64,000 nt of DNA from Trichoplusia ni. Taxonomy: Eukaryota; Arthropoda; Insecta; Lepidoptera; Noctuidae. The translations under genes were made by a program, and so were the position numbers. The stretch lies in contig NC_039479.1 of assembly GCF_003590095.1 (NCBI RefSeq), forward strand, positions 11,408,001 to 11,472,000. The letters are read 5' to 3'. Under the pieces are notes generated by a model. That model saw only the letters and a list, made by a program, of their open reading frames with translations, was not told the origin of the DNA and searched no databases. Each line of letters opens with the position of its first letter. Position 1 is the first letter of the stretch. Of this stretch, positions 37,090-48,834 are shown piece by piece.

Positions 37090-37333
37090 CAGAACTTACT
37101 AGTGGTTTCTTAGGTTTACGCGAATGTTAGACATTGAAATGAAACTACTTTTACGGATTTTATCGCGGTTTAATTTTAGATTTTAGTTCCCGACGTTTCG
37201 AAACCTTTGCAGGTATCATGGTCACGGGCAGACTGAGATGGCGTTCGTCTTGACAGAAGATGTTGGGAACTAAAATCTAAAATTAAACCGCGATAAAATC
37301 CGTAAAAGTAGTTTCATTTCAGAACTTACTAGT
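37090..37333 (-). mobile_element. Solo Penelope-like terminal repeat with 56-bp inverted repeat and target duplication
   Basis: The unit 37104-37319 is bracketed by identical cagaacttactagt at 37090-37103 and 37320-37333 (duplication of 12-14 bp; two bases are ambiguous). Inside, 37136-37191 and 37265-37320 are a perfect 56-bp inverted repeat around a 73-base spacer holding cccgacgtttcgaaaccttt and atggtcacgggcagactgag. From 37102 to 37264 it is the reverse complement of 38595-38758. Known: Penelope-like elements carry terminal 'pLTR' repeats, often with partial inverted copies, and make variable target duplications. No coding part remains in this copy. Confidence 0.75.
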
Positions 37334-37334
37334 T

Positions 37335-37930
37335 ACTAGTGTTTAGTATTAAATAAATAATGAACCTACGCCAAAAAACAAACAGTCAATTAAAAAAACA
37401 TACAAAAATATATTATTTTCTCCTGCCAAAAAAATCTGATGGAGCTGTTATACTCTTTATTCGTTTTATGAAAAATACTTGAAACTTTTCAAACGCATTA
37501 TGATCAGCCCGATTATGATCGTAAAAGCTTAAATTCTAAAAGACAAGTTAACAGTAAGTTTTTACCCCATCAATACAAAACCAGGTGTTTCTTTCTCAGC
37601 CAACTTTCTTATAACTTGCACCATCTCTAAATGGAAGTCAAGAGAAACAATGTTTATAGCATTTATTAAACAAGCAGCCATGATTGACGTCTGTTTAATA
37701 AAAGCCAAAAAGATGTCGTGGTTTCAAACTTGTTTTTGTTTACGCCGATCCCTTGGGTCGGAACAGTTCGGTGTTTTTTATTTATTTAATCCTAAGACAA
37801 CTAACGATACCGCTTTATTGTTTATTGGTTTGAATGTAGTAAGTTTTTTTTGGATTGATTCGGAGTACTTCTGTGAAAGAGTTGGGTTGTTTTAAAAGTT
37901 TTGTTAAGTTTGTGTTAGTGTAGAGTGGAG
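37335..37930. other. Gene-less stretch between repeats
   Basis: AT-rich. The 81-codon open frame at 37650-37895 has no motif I recognise. No repeat seen until the SINE-like element at 37932. Confidence 0.4.
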
Positions 37931-37931
37931 G

Positions 37932-38048
37932 AGCTCGTGGCTAAGCTATAACCGCATAAGTGATTCGATCACAGGTTAAGCTATGCTTGACGCGGTTGGG
38001 TGACCATCTTTGTCATAGTGAGTTTGACAGTCGTTACAGGTAGTCTCT
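37932..38048 (+). mobile_element. SINE-like element, family A, internally deleted copy
   Basis: The first 69 bases are identical to 13551-13619. It then skips tccgtagatga, resumes at gtgaccatctttgtcata, and jumps from gagtt to gacagtcgttacaggtagtc, missing about 70 bases present in the longer copy. Such high identity at the head suggests recent spread or conservation of the Pol III head. Confidence 0.75.
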
Positions 38049-38122
38049 CTGAAACAAAGATTTTCCCACGGTAGCTAACTGTTTAGGGTGGTGGTGAGAT
38101 TCACCGTTTAAGTATATATTAG

Positions 38123-38350
38123 ACTAGCTGTTGCCCGCGACTTCGTCCACGTGGTTAGAATTTTCCCCATTTTCCATTGTATCTTCGCTCCTATTAGTCG
38201 CAGCGTGATGTTATATAGCCTATAGCCTTCCTCGATAAATGGTCTATTCAACACAAAAAGAATTTTTCAAATCGAACCAGTGGTTCTCGAGATTAGCGCG
38301 TTCAAACAAACAAACAAACAAACTCTTCAGCTTTATATATTAGTATAGAT
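38123..38350 (+). mobile_element. RTE-type LINE 3' tail
   Basis: Begins actagctgttgcccgcgact and contains cctattagtcgcagcgtgat, cttcctcgataaatggtc, ggttctcgagattagcgcg, a (caaa)n run at 38311-38330, and ends ctttatatattagtatagat. It is a better-preserved relative of 5083-5337. It directly abuts the Penelope-like coding remnant at 38353, so it either inserted there or marks its truncation point. Confidence 0.8.
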
Positions 38351-38352
38351 TT

Positions 38353-38571
38353 GACCAACCACAGATCCTCGCTAAAGAATCCAAATTCCTACCTAGGATG
38401 TTTCGCGAGGCTATTAAAAAACACCCTTATTTCAATAGAGAAGATGGCTGGAAGATATCACCTACTTGGGATCCAATAATAAATAAACTCAAGGCCAAAC
38501 CCAAGAGCAGCGCTGCAAGACATCAAGACACAGTGAGCTCATACTGCGTAGGTCGGACCACAAATAATTAA
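38353..38571 (+). pseudogene. Penelope-like retroelement, C-terminal coding remnant
   Basis: An uninterrupted frame of 72 residues ends in TAA at 38569-38571. It has no start codon, because it begins right at the RTE tail junction. Key segment: RMFREAIKKHPYFNREDGW, followed by SPTWDPIINKLK. Known: insect Penelope-like proteins end, beyond the GIY-YIG endonuclease domain, in a 'REA.EI.KH...FNRE.G..L...W.P' segment, which this fits. The sense-strand terminal repeat begins 23 bases after the stop, as expected. The reverse transcriptase and GIY-YIG core are absent, so the copy is dead. Family call is from memory. Confidence 0.65.
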
Positions 38572-38594
38572 TTAAAATATGAAGGTAGAATGAG

Positions 38595-38758
38595 CAACAT
38601 CTTCTGTCAAGACGAACGCCATCTCAGTCTGCCCGTGATCATGATACCTGCAAAGGTTTCGAAACGTCGGGAACTAAAATCTAAAATTAAACCGCGATAA
38701 AATCCGTAAAAGTAGTTTCATTTCAATGTCTAACATTCGCGTAAGCCTAAGAAACCAC
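38595..38758 (+). mobile_element. Penelope-like element 3' terminal repeat
   Basis: Reads caacatcttctgtcaagacg, cgtgatcatgatacctgcaa, ggtttcgaaacgtcggga, actaaaatctaaaattaaac and ends cctaagaaaccac. It is the reverse complement of 37102-37264 with only a few differences (e.g. gatcatg against gaccatg). Lies directly downstream of the element's coding tail, which fixes its orientation. Confidence 0.75.
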
Positions 38759-38799
38759 GATGTATTTCGTTTTCTTTTCGTGTCAATCGTACGCTTATT

Positions 38800-38960
38800 T
38801 TTTTATTATTTATTTATTCAGTTATTACAGGTACACGTTATTCTTATGACATAGTACAGTGTCTCACAAAACAGTACACACTGTTTGTCTGCGAGATCAA
38901 AAGTATATAAACTTATAAATAAACTTTAATTATACATATGATTATATAAACTTAACAAGG
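38800..38960 (-). repeat. Possible inverted LINE-type tail
   Basis: An ATTT-rich start (ttattatttatttattcag) is followed by ttacaggtacacgttattc and tctcacaaaacagtacacac, with an A-rich end. It resembles in layout the segment at 12450-12700. Weak; included because it adjoins the Penelope-like nest. Confidence 0.25.
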
Positions 38961-38964
38961 TGTT

Positions 38965-41015
38965 ACTTAATATTAATTTTATAAAGGAGTGGTATTATGG
39001 CAGAGTATTTATTTTCAATTTGCATAAAAGATATGATACTTAAACAGTTAAGTTGAACCTTGAGTTATCTTAAAAGACCCACTTTATGGTGCAACTAATC
39101 ACTTATCTATACATAAACATTTTTTTTGCTGCAATAACCAGTCTAAATTAGTTTTCTATTATGTAATACCAGCCTATTTCTGTAACATCCCGTATCAGGA
39201 TTTGATTTTTGAGAATTAGATCACCAGTTGAATTTTCTTCTGAGCATTCATTGATTAAGGAAGGTGTAATTTTAATAATTCGTTTTTGATATTCTTCTTC
39301 TAAGATCGTCTTATTGATAAAAAAACGATCTTTTAGCGAAATTATACTTCTCATGATAAAAGGTATTTACAATATTACTCTAACCAGCCTTCCTTAAACC
39401 TAGCTATAACCACCCACATTAATGTTTACTTAACAAACAATTCTCCGAATCATAGAATTTGTTATTCAGACCATTTTACAGTCGAGAAATTAATTAAAAA
39501 CGACAAATGGAAAAAGTGCTGAATATTTTTGTATTGATTTTGTTCTTTGGGAACCAATTGTTTGAGACCCAGTTATGAGTGTTTTCGGTGTAAATTGATG
39601 GTTCGACAAACAACGGGTCATGAATGTCTCTTCAAAGTCGTCGTTATTGTGGGTCCCGAAACTAAGGCTTAGAGTTCGAGAGTTGAGTGTTGTGGCCTAT
39701 TCTAGTATACTTGTCAGTTTGCAATTTATCAATTCGATGAGGCAGTTAATTTTGGTAGATATATTCTCAAAATATATCTTCTGTTTATAGAATTACAAAC
39801 TTGGCAACGTAATATGCAATAAACAAAATGTGATGTGCATTATGATGTTTTAGTATTAGAAGTAAATACTCAGTGGTCTTTTACCTTTCTCCCATAGTCA
39901 AGTTATGAACCTACGAGGTTCCAAAATTGTCCAAAATGTTGTCTTTATTACAACCCAAATGTATATACAATGGTATATCATACAGGGATTGAGAATAGAA
40001 TTTTGCCTCTACCTACACTCAAGTTTCTTCATTTAACGAAATAGCATAACAGATAAATACACTGATATACATACACATTTATAATATTAATTTGAATCTT
40101 CTAATAAGAATCTGATTTTTTATAAAAGCAGTATAAGCATAATCATTGGGAACTGATAACATTTTTATAGTAAAATTGAAATTAACGATCGATTGTACCT
40201 AATTGTTGGAAACCCTGAAAACAACCCAAATAAATTTATTTGAGGCATCGGCCGTTTTCAATAATTGGGTTTCTGATTCGATTCGAGTAAAATGTTTTTA
40301 TACGAGTTTTTTTTTCTGGTCAAGCCATCGATCACTTTTTTGCAGTATTTCATACTAAGAACAATAATGACCGATTTTTTTATAAACTTATGCGTTCAGG
40401 ACAAAATGTTTTATCATTTTTTAAGGAAAATGGATGAATGATTGCAGATCAGCAAGGGATCTGCTAAATCAGTCTGTATAATAATTAAATCAGGCTTAGA
40501 CTTAGCCACGACAGGCGTCTGGATAAAGAAGAGCAAGCCTCTATTGCCAGAAGCTCAGACTATTACCAAGCCTACGAGAAAACAAAAATATTTTGTTTTG
40601 TGTAAATGATCTAGTGAGGATGTACTTGTGACGTACTTATACCATACCTTCAAATACCAGTTACAATAGCTCAAACAGTACAATTATCTTATTTAGATGA
40701 GAATCGTATAGATAAACGCCAATTATAAGTTACACAGTGCCATAAACAGATATTTGGTAATTAATCCAATTATTTCATATCCCAATGCTCAATCGAATTA
40801 CCTTTGTCCGATATAATTATGAGTGTCTGTTTGATTATGTAGGCGTTGTTGATTTTGTTGACAGTACCGAGTATCTGCACAATAGTTTTGTAATTTAATA
40901 CCAAAAACTGATCAAGTGTGTTTCGTTCACTCTCGGGTTTCGAGAGCATGCTATCAAAGAGATCAAAATGAAGTTGCTTGATTTCTATTTAGATATTTTA
41001 TTATTTAGAAATACA
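38965..41015. other. Gene-less AT-rich stretch
   Basis: Only short open frames, e.g. 39148-39354 minus (68 codons), without known motifs. No repeat recognised. Confidence 0.5.
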
Positions 41016-41021
41016 TAATCT

Positions 41022-41118
41022 GTGAGAATTTCAACTGTCTATCTATAGTAGTTTCTGAGATACAGCCTGGTGAAAGACAGACGGACAGACAAGGGAACCT
41101 TAGTTATAGGGTCGTCAA
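41022..41118 (+). repeat. Arthropod dispersed repeat (GACAGACGGACAG family) fragment
   Basis: Shows ctgtgagaatttcaactgtc, tatctatagtagtttctgag, atacagcctggtgaaagaca, gacggacagacaagggaacc and ttagttatagggtc. The least diverged short copy of the family here. Confidence 0.7.
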
Positions 41119-41119
41119 A

Positions 41120-44100
41120 TGAATGTGTTAAATAAGATATGTTGTTAAAATGAACTTTTTATTTTTGTTTCAACTGAATCAGTCCGGTTTCAAGTTATTG
41201 TGTAAAAATAACAAGATTAACCACGACACGAAGCTTAAAAAAAATATTCTTGTTTTACTATTAAACCAATACCAGACAAAGCCGCAAGCACCGATAGTAT
41301 AACAAATGTATTAGATTTATCAAAGTGAGGCTGATCTAGGCGAATACTTATCTGTTTCTGAAATCTTAAGCAATAGAAAGGATTCAGACCCTTTTAATCT
41401 ACAGCGCCATTTTTGTCTAGTATCTTGGTCCAGATTAACCCTACGATTGCGCTCGTCCTTGGAATTGTGCTTGTGGTACAATTTGATTCTAATACATAAT
41501 GTAACACTTTGTGACTGTATATATCCTATTCAATTTGTAAAAAAGACTTGTATAAAATTTGAGTGTCACTAAAGCGTAATGTCGTGTTTTAAAACAAAAA
41601 TATGGATATCCAATACACATTCATGAACATATTTGTAATACAGGAAATTCCGTATCAAAATAATTTTACGTATTTATGTTTTACTTGAATAAACATGTTT
41701 AATAAATACGAAACCGAGAAGCAATGAGAAATAGCATCGCTTTATCAACAATGTGCTAATGTGCGTTAAGCACATAGCGTAGTTCCACTGATTACACTTC
41801 GCACTCCATTGACGCGTCAAGCTTCATTTGCCTGAAACTCCCATTTTTACAAGAACCCTCATGCCCCTTGTAATCCCCTTCCTACGCCTATAAGATATTA
41901 GACAAGCGGGGTACGAGGTGGGTCAAGTTAAAGAGGTGCTACACTCGAGCCTTTTCGAATTAATTTGATGTCCTACTTTTTTGATGCTGACTCATGAATC
42001 AAGTTTCGAACGAATTTGGGGTTTGTTTCTGAACGTGTAATTAGAATTTTCGTCGTTCGTGTCCTTACGAATCGATAAGCCCAAAGCCCCGTTGTGAGTT
42101 CTCACGGTGGCCGAGTGTTGTCAGATGCATGATTTACTCCTGATGTAAATTAATTGAGGGTGTGCTTGGCGGGTTGTAACAACAATATTTTTAGGTCATT
42201 GGTTAATTTGGTAATGTCGAGCTTCGAGTTAATTATAGGGTCCTATTTATTTATGTTTATCTGATATAGCTGTGACCGATGTGTTTACATTAATTTGGGT
42301 CAATACAATCGGACAATTGGACATGGATGAAAATATGAAATAGACTGACAGCTGAAAATTGCAAACAACGTAATGATCAACGAATAACTTTATCCAGAGA
42401 AACAAGTAGGTCCAGGCATGTCTGAATAAAATTACCGAGTTATTTTAAGAAGAATATTAATACCTGAACGTTCTAAGTACACCCCTAATGATATAAATAG
42501 ATGATCACACGACTCTATGACGTCAAAACCTAGAATAAAGCGACCTTTTTAGTAAAGAAGACTTTACGTAACGTCTGATCTCAGGAAAATATCGCTACAA
42601 ATGAATGTTCTACAATAATATTTATTTAGATCTTACTTAGAAAGTGAGCTTAAAAACAGTCACGTTTAAATGAAAAACAAGGGCCAATTAATTTATAAAG
42701 TAACTTGGCACCACTGCTTAAAAATAAACAAGACGAAACAAACCTCAGGCGTTTCCTAAAAATATCGAACAAAAGCCGAAACAAAAGCATTCGGAAATTG
42801 TTAACTAGTTCCTTACTCTCCAAGTGTTTCGCTGGAAATACTCCAGATAAACAGTACATTCAAGTTTCAATTAGGTGAGCTATCAGACGATCGTATGTAG
42901 AGGGAGGCAACCGGAGATTGCGACTCTAATTATGCAAGATGCTTCGAAGTAGGAACAGTGTAATTTGTCTCCGTGATAAGGTTGGAGTGACGGGCTAATC
43001 GGCAAAGAACGTATTTACAAGTTAAGTTGCTTGTTCGAACTCTTTTTTTTTAATTCGAGCTGTACGAGTTTCATTAGTAGAGTCGTTTTTTGTTTAGTTT
43101 AACTATACACATGGAAGGCAGAAGTAGAGTATTTAGTTTCCACAAGTTATTTTTACGATATAATATTCAATGGTAAGTTATACAGAACTATTGTACACAG
43201 ACGTTTTGTCTAAGACGTCTTGTCTCATATATATGCTACTACTAAACAGGATAAAGTCTATTCGCAAAGAAAATAAAATTTGACGGTAAAATTTATATGT
43301 TTTTATTTACCTACTAGGTTATTAATCAGCATGTACAAGTGCAAACTTAAATTTAATTTTCATTTCGAAAGCTAAGATGGCACCGGAATATACACATATA
43401 AACAGGAAAAACTTGACATGTACAAGCAAGCCAAACAAGTTTGTAGCGGTGCGTCATTTCCACACTTACATTCGTCGTGGAATTGAGATCTTTTTCATAG
43501 AAATGAGATAATAAAGCAGGACTGTTGCTTATTGCTGTTGCGCGCTGTTTCTCGTTACACCACTCCAAAAACTTAAACAGATTGTCCAACTTCATTAAAA
43601 TTAGAATACAACAAAATAGCGCTATATTACCACGAATGAAGTCGAGGATAAACTTAATGCTATCATGTAAATTAAATACGTAATACAAGGCTCGTATACG
43701 AAAAATTAATTAATTATTCATTGCTGCAAATTAACTGGAGCAGTAACTCTGTTACGATACAAAGTAGCAATGGAAAATGTCTTAGTCTTTGTGGTATAAC
43801 GCTCGTCTCTCCAATACGCTCTCTTAATAGCTGCCTTTTTATAACCTTTGTGTTGCTGTTGCAGCGGAATGAATCTTTGTGAGTTATATTATTTTTTAAT
43901 GAAACTGCTTTATAAAAAGACTAGGGTTTCAGACAAACAGAGAAATGTCAGTTTAATAGAATAGATATAAAAACACAGACGAAAGGTCTTTGAACTGCAC
44001 GAGACAAAAACAGGATGATATTTTTAAAGAAAATGTGGTTTGATAAATACGTTTTACTGAATAGCAATTTATTTTATGCCATTGTGCTTCCATTGTTGTT

Positions 44101-46020
44101 GTCAGATCCGAAATTTTTCCTAGATTATAGAAAAAAACACCAAGTCCGAGAGAAAACATTTAAGCTCCAGATTAATTTACCAAAATAGCTTTTCTTGGAG
44201 TTTTGAAAGACCAAAAATCCTAAGCCTAATACCAATACGTTTTGAGATCAGTGACCTTAGCGCAGTACTTCCAAAGCATTTCCTCTAACTAGTCTAATAG
44301 AATAAGCTAAGCTAAAGCTGTGTACAGATACGAGGTTTTACGTTCAATTCAATTATCTTACTTCTGGGATACGAGCGGTCAGTAAGTCCCTTCCCGATAC
44401 AGTCGTGTTCGTTTCGAACGAGGTTGATATCAGTGAAATGTTTACTGCTATATTTATAGCAAGGTAATGCAGATAAAAAATATAAAGTGGCGATAAATAG
44501 TAACAAGTAGTATTTAAGTTTTTGACAAAGAAAAGGAAGAATTTGAGCCAATTCTTTTTACTCTAATAGAACTAGCCTAAAATGAATAAATCAATCAGAC
44601 CAAGAGGCTCTTAGTGACCGCGTCAATGTACAAGTCTAAACAATAGAATATTGAAAAAAAAATCGTATATGAAAAAGCTTCTATAAACTTTGACAAATAT
44701 ATCTAAAACACCCATTTACATATTTTCGGATTATGCACCACAATCACGTTCCCAAATGTTCTTGGTTTCCTTCATACGAAAGGCTATTTACACCAAGTCG
44801 TATGCGGTATCACATTGCTTTCGTTTTCCTTGTTCCATATGTACGAGTATTCTCGTATATCATCGTGAAGACTAAACGAACAAAGTAGAAAAGATTTTTA
44901 AGACAAAGATGTAGAAAATGTAGAAATACTGTAACAGACGTACAAGGATTTCCTTTGGAAAATCTTACGAAATACGAAGTGGTTTTTTTTTTGGAATGGG
45001 AGAATGTATTTTGTGCTTCATTTGTTTTTGTATTTTTTGTACCGTAATTTTAAACACCGTATTTTTTTAAGATAACTCCTGTGGTAAGTGCGTTTAGTCT
45101 AAAAAGGGATAAAATCTTGCGATACTAATTGTGTTTCGTGTCTTGTTCCAGATTTAAATGTTTCAGTAGAGTACATTAGGAAAGGAAAAAAAAACAAAAA
45201 AAAGTAAGTATGTGTATTCTATGTCAAATGAAAAAAAAACCTTCACACACGTCTCGTAAAGCTATAAAAATATAACCATAGTAATAAGTTCGACACGAAA
45301 ATAAATAAAAAAACTGTCTTGACAAAGCAGACTGAACACTAAGTCAAAAAATGCCAAGCCACCGAATAGTGTCAATTGCACTTGAGTATATTAAACGACA
45401 AAAAATCCAGTGACTGAAAATAAAAGGAAATTGTCAAATCAAAAATGTCTGCCAAGTTGCCAACCCGCAACACAATCCTCACATCAAAGAATTAACTAAA
45501 AATTATATAGAAAACCTCGACCGAGTGGTATCAAATATTGCTGAAAGAATGCCAAGAAAGTGGACTAGTAAGTGGTCTCTAAGTAGCTTGCTCCCTTTGT
45601 GGCTTTGCGTTTCACTACTTCAATGGCCTCCTTAATAGCTGTAGTTTTATGCCCAGTATGGTGTGTGCCCTGTTTTAGTTCGACGTGAGTTTGTGTGTAA
45701 TTGTTTTTCGCAGATTTTTTTCATGAACAAGGCTTGCAGTAGTAGTTATTTCGACCTCGTTTTTAACAAGTTTGTCAGCTTTTGGCATGGTTTTTCGAAA
45801 ACTACTTATTTAGGTACCTATTCATTTTTAGTTTACAAGGCATATTTTAGCAAAAGACCTCACATTTTCCAAAAAATCAAATAAACTCGCACCAACATCA
45901 GAATGTTAACCTAAATTCTAACTTATGCCTCAAATCGTAGCCGAAAATATTTGTAACACAGCCCAACATCAGATACGGGACCAGCGAGCAAAAAAAAAAA
46001 GAAACAGAATATTCGCTTTC
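41120..46020. other. Gene-less AT-rich stretch
   Basis: No gene recognised. GC-richer spots occur at about 41800-41950 and 42050-42180, and a TGACGTCA at 42518-42525. The 111-codon minus frame at 43353-43688 lacks known motifs and looks AT-driven. No transposon signature seen. Confidence 0.4.
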
Positions 46021-46029
46021 ATAGGAAAA

Positions 46030-46230
46030 TCGTATTGCGTGTAGTTTCTGCGGCGAGGGAAGATAGGCTATCTGATCACTACTCGGACCGTATTGAATGG
46101 CGCCGGCTGTCTCTCAAATGAACGTACTCAGTGTACGACTGTGTTGGTGAATGTTGCTGCAAAGTATTACGGATTGGGTTCCATGTAAACCTCGGGTGAT
46201 GGAATGCTGGATGCTTGAGAATTTTAGGTT
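46030..46230. other. GC-richer non-coding patch
   Basis: Includes ttgcgtgtagtttctgcggc, gagggaagataggctatctg, ggcgccggctgtctctcaaa, and an initiator-like actcagtgtacgac at about 46127-46140. No TATA box, donor or open frame supports transcription. Candidate regulatory DNA by composition only. Confidence 0.2.
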
Positions 46231-46234
46231 GCAT

Positions 46235-48755
46235 TTGACATTTTAAGGTAATAGCTTGCAGAGACTTATTTTTAGGCCTGGTATTTTTTCCTAAATAAGG
46301 TATACAAAACTTTACTTTTCGAGATAAAGCATTTTACGAATTAAGCTTTTTGAGTAACCGTAGCTAAACGTATACTATACATATACATACATATTTACGT
46401 ACTGGCACACCTTAATTATAAATGACATTATTAAAGCTAACAATACGCTTCCTAGCCACAAAATCCCAAACTCGTCCCATCGGTTCAACAAAGAACGCCT
46501 CAATAAGTACACATCACAGACATACTAAACCTTTGCAATTGTACCGATGCAATTTATCTCATGTTTTACTTTTCTAGGATAAGACTGGATTCGACTCACT
46601 TATCTGTTTTCGTGGAGTGCATTACGGCCCGTTGCCTCCGTCTCGATTCTCACTCCACCCATCGGATTACCTTCAATTTCATTACTATAGGTTTACGTTG
46701 ACAAATCTTTGAGTGCAAAATTGAATACGTTTTTTATTTACGGCGAATGTTTCTTGCAATTTATTTTAACCACGTTGCTTTTTATTGGATTATTTTCTTT
46801 TGTTTGTTTGTGAAAAGAAATGCGAGGTTTCGTTGAAATTATTATCGGTGTACTAAATGAATTTGTTTTTGTAAAAATATACTTTCGGGATAATATTTTA
46901 TTGAGACAATCAACTACATAGTAGTATCTCTATTTCAAACTAACGAATAATGTTGTGGATTGAATTGTTATAAATCATAATATGAAGAACCTAAACACGA
47001 AATCCAAAAAAAAACCTTTTTGTGGCAATCACTCAAATATTGTGGTAAGGCATATTTTGTTTTTAGCAACCAACCGCTATTATTACAACAAACCCATGGT
47101 AGGGGAATTCAGGTTAAGTTTAAATCACTTGTTTTATCGCCAAGTCTTGGCGTCGCGAAGCTTTCAAAGAATTAGTTCGGTTTAATTGTAGAGGAGTCCA
47201 TGTCCGTGTCCGCATATCGCCCCCATACAACTGTACTCTTCTTGATTGTTTCTCAAACGGTTACGTCACGTTGTTTGTTTTGACGAGAAACGTTTTATTC
47301 CATTGCGTTATTTGTGCAGGTGATACTGTAGTCCTTTGTTTCAATTCCAGAATTGAAAGACGCTTTTATGATATTTTTATTCAATCGTTTTGAATTCGAA
47401 TCAAGAGAATTATTATGAAATGTAGGAATAAGTTTAAGTATTTATTGTCAAACTTGTAAATAGAGTTTGTTGCCAAAAATGGGTAGTTTTTGTATGGTAA
47501 TCAAAAAGGAAATGTAGACCAGCCTGCGAGCTGTAAAAACGGCCAGGGAAAAATTATGAAAGTCTTACAAAAGAAACTGCTTCTTTTCGGTAACCTAATG
47601 AAAAAAATGGTAAAGTAATGAGTAAAAGTTTATGCTCTAAACAATTCCAAATATCAGTATCGCTTAGTAATTTTGTTTTTAAACTATTCGCAACACGTTT
47701 TCCTAATTATGCTAATGAATTATTTTGGTTCAAAACATGTTGTAGTCGGTAAGTTATTATAGTTCCGTGCATGAGTGCGTTTACAAAGTAATTTATTAAA
47801 ATGAAGGTATTTAATATTCTCAATAATTTGCATGTTCATCAAACTGCTATAGGTAGCTGAAAAATATCTAGCTAGGCGTGTTCAGCAGTTTTACTTGGTT
47901 TTTCTATAGAATATTTTAGTATCAAAATAAAATAAAAATATGTTTTTTCTTTACAATTATTGACTTTATTGAAAAAAGGATTTTTCGGACATAAACAATT
48001 TCATATTGCACCTTAAAAAAAGGTTAAATTAATTAGATTGCGGTTTGCCTATTTTGAGGTCAAATATTACCATATTTAACCAAGACTCTCTGTGCTTATT
48101 AAATTTTATTAGTTTGATATTAAAAGTCATGGATGCCTGAAAACCACACGCAGTGTTATTAACGTTTAACGCAACATTTATTAACAATTTCTAAATTACT
48201 GTAGTCTATTGTAACAAGTTTTCAGTCAGCAGTTAATTAACGCCAGCCGCAAACCCTCTGTGTTGTCTAGTTTAGGGTTTCGGAACGAAATTAAAAGCGG
48301 TAGCGGGTTTCAAGGAAGGTGACACAAAGGCATGATTTTTGAAAATTGAAAGTCTGCAAACAAAATATAGTTTAATTTGGTTTTTTTTTGTTTCAAAGAA
48401 ATGTATAACTCTGCCTTTTGAAACGACTTGAAAAAAGGAGGTTCTATTAATTCTTCGGTATTCTTTTTATTTGTTTGTCACCTCAGTAATGTGCACTGAA
48501 TGAACCCATTTTGTAAATAATTTTTAATTTGTTGTGTAATAGCTGTCGTTTGGCTGAGTAGTTTTTATTTGAAGTCAGTTGTATATTTTCGTTGTGTTGA
48601 GAATTATTGATTTGAAAAAGATATTCAGTAAGAAGTCTTTTCATTGCCTAGTGGTACGGTGCAGTCAATAAGTTTAATAATTATATTTATTTCTGTTTTG
48701 AAAACATATAAAAATACCTAAACCAAAGATAAAGATTTAAGTAATTATGATCCAG
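46235..48755. other. Gene-less AT-rich stretch
   Basis: A small GC-richer patch at about 46610-46680 (cattacggcccgttgcctcc, cactccacccatcggattac) is the only contrast. The 67-codon frame at 46982-47185 has no motif. Confidence 0.4.
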
Positions 48756-48830
48756 CTACTGGGTAAATGCCTCCATCGTCTTCTTCCTCTGAGCCTATCG
48801 CGATTTCTGGGCGCCTGGCTTTACTTAACC
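48755..48830 (-). repeat. LINE 3'-end fragment, inverted
   Basis: The plus strand reads ccagctactgggtaaatgcc then tccatcgtcttcttcctctg. This resembles the complement of the moth LINE tail phrase 'gaggcctttgcccagcagt'. The opposite-strand relative at 54188-54370 carries ggaggcctttgtccagcagt. Short and diverged. Confidence 0.4.
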
Positions 48831-48834
48831 GATT

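Noticed and set aside
37136..37320. microRNA precursor from the 56-bp inverted repeat
   Set aside because: Arms are too long and perfect, and the unit is a retroelement terminus with a target duplication.
37102..38758. Hammerhead ribozyme in the Penelope-like terminal repeats
   Set aside because: Such ribozymes are known in these elements, but I could not find a CTGANGA core paired with GAAA on either strand in these copies.
43353..43688. 111-codon minus-strand frame
   Set aside because: No family resemblance; length is not remarkable for 64 kb of AT-rich DNA.
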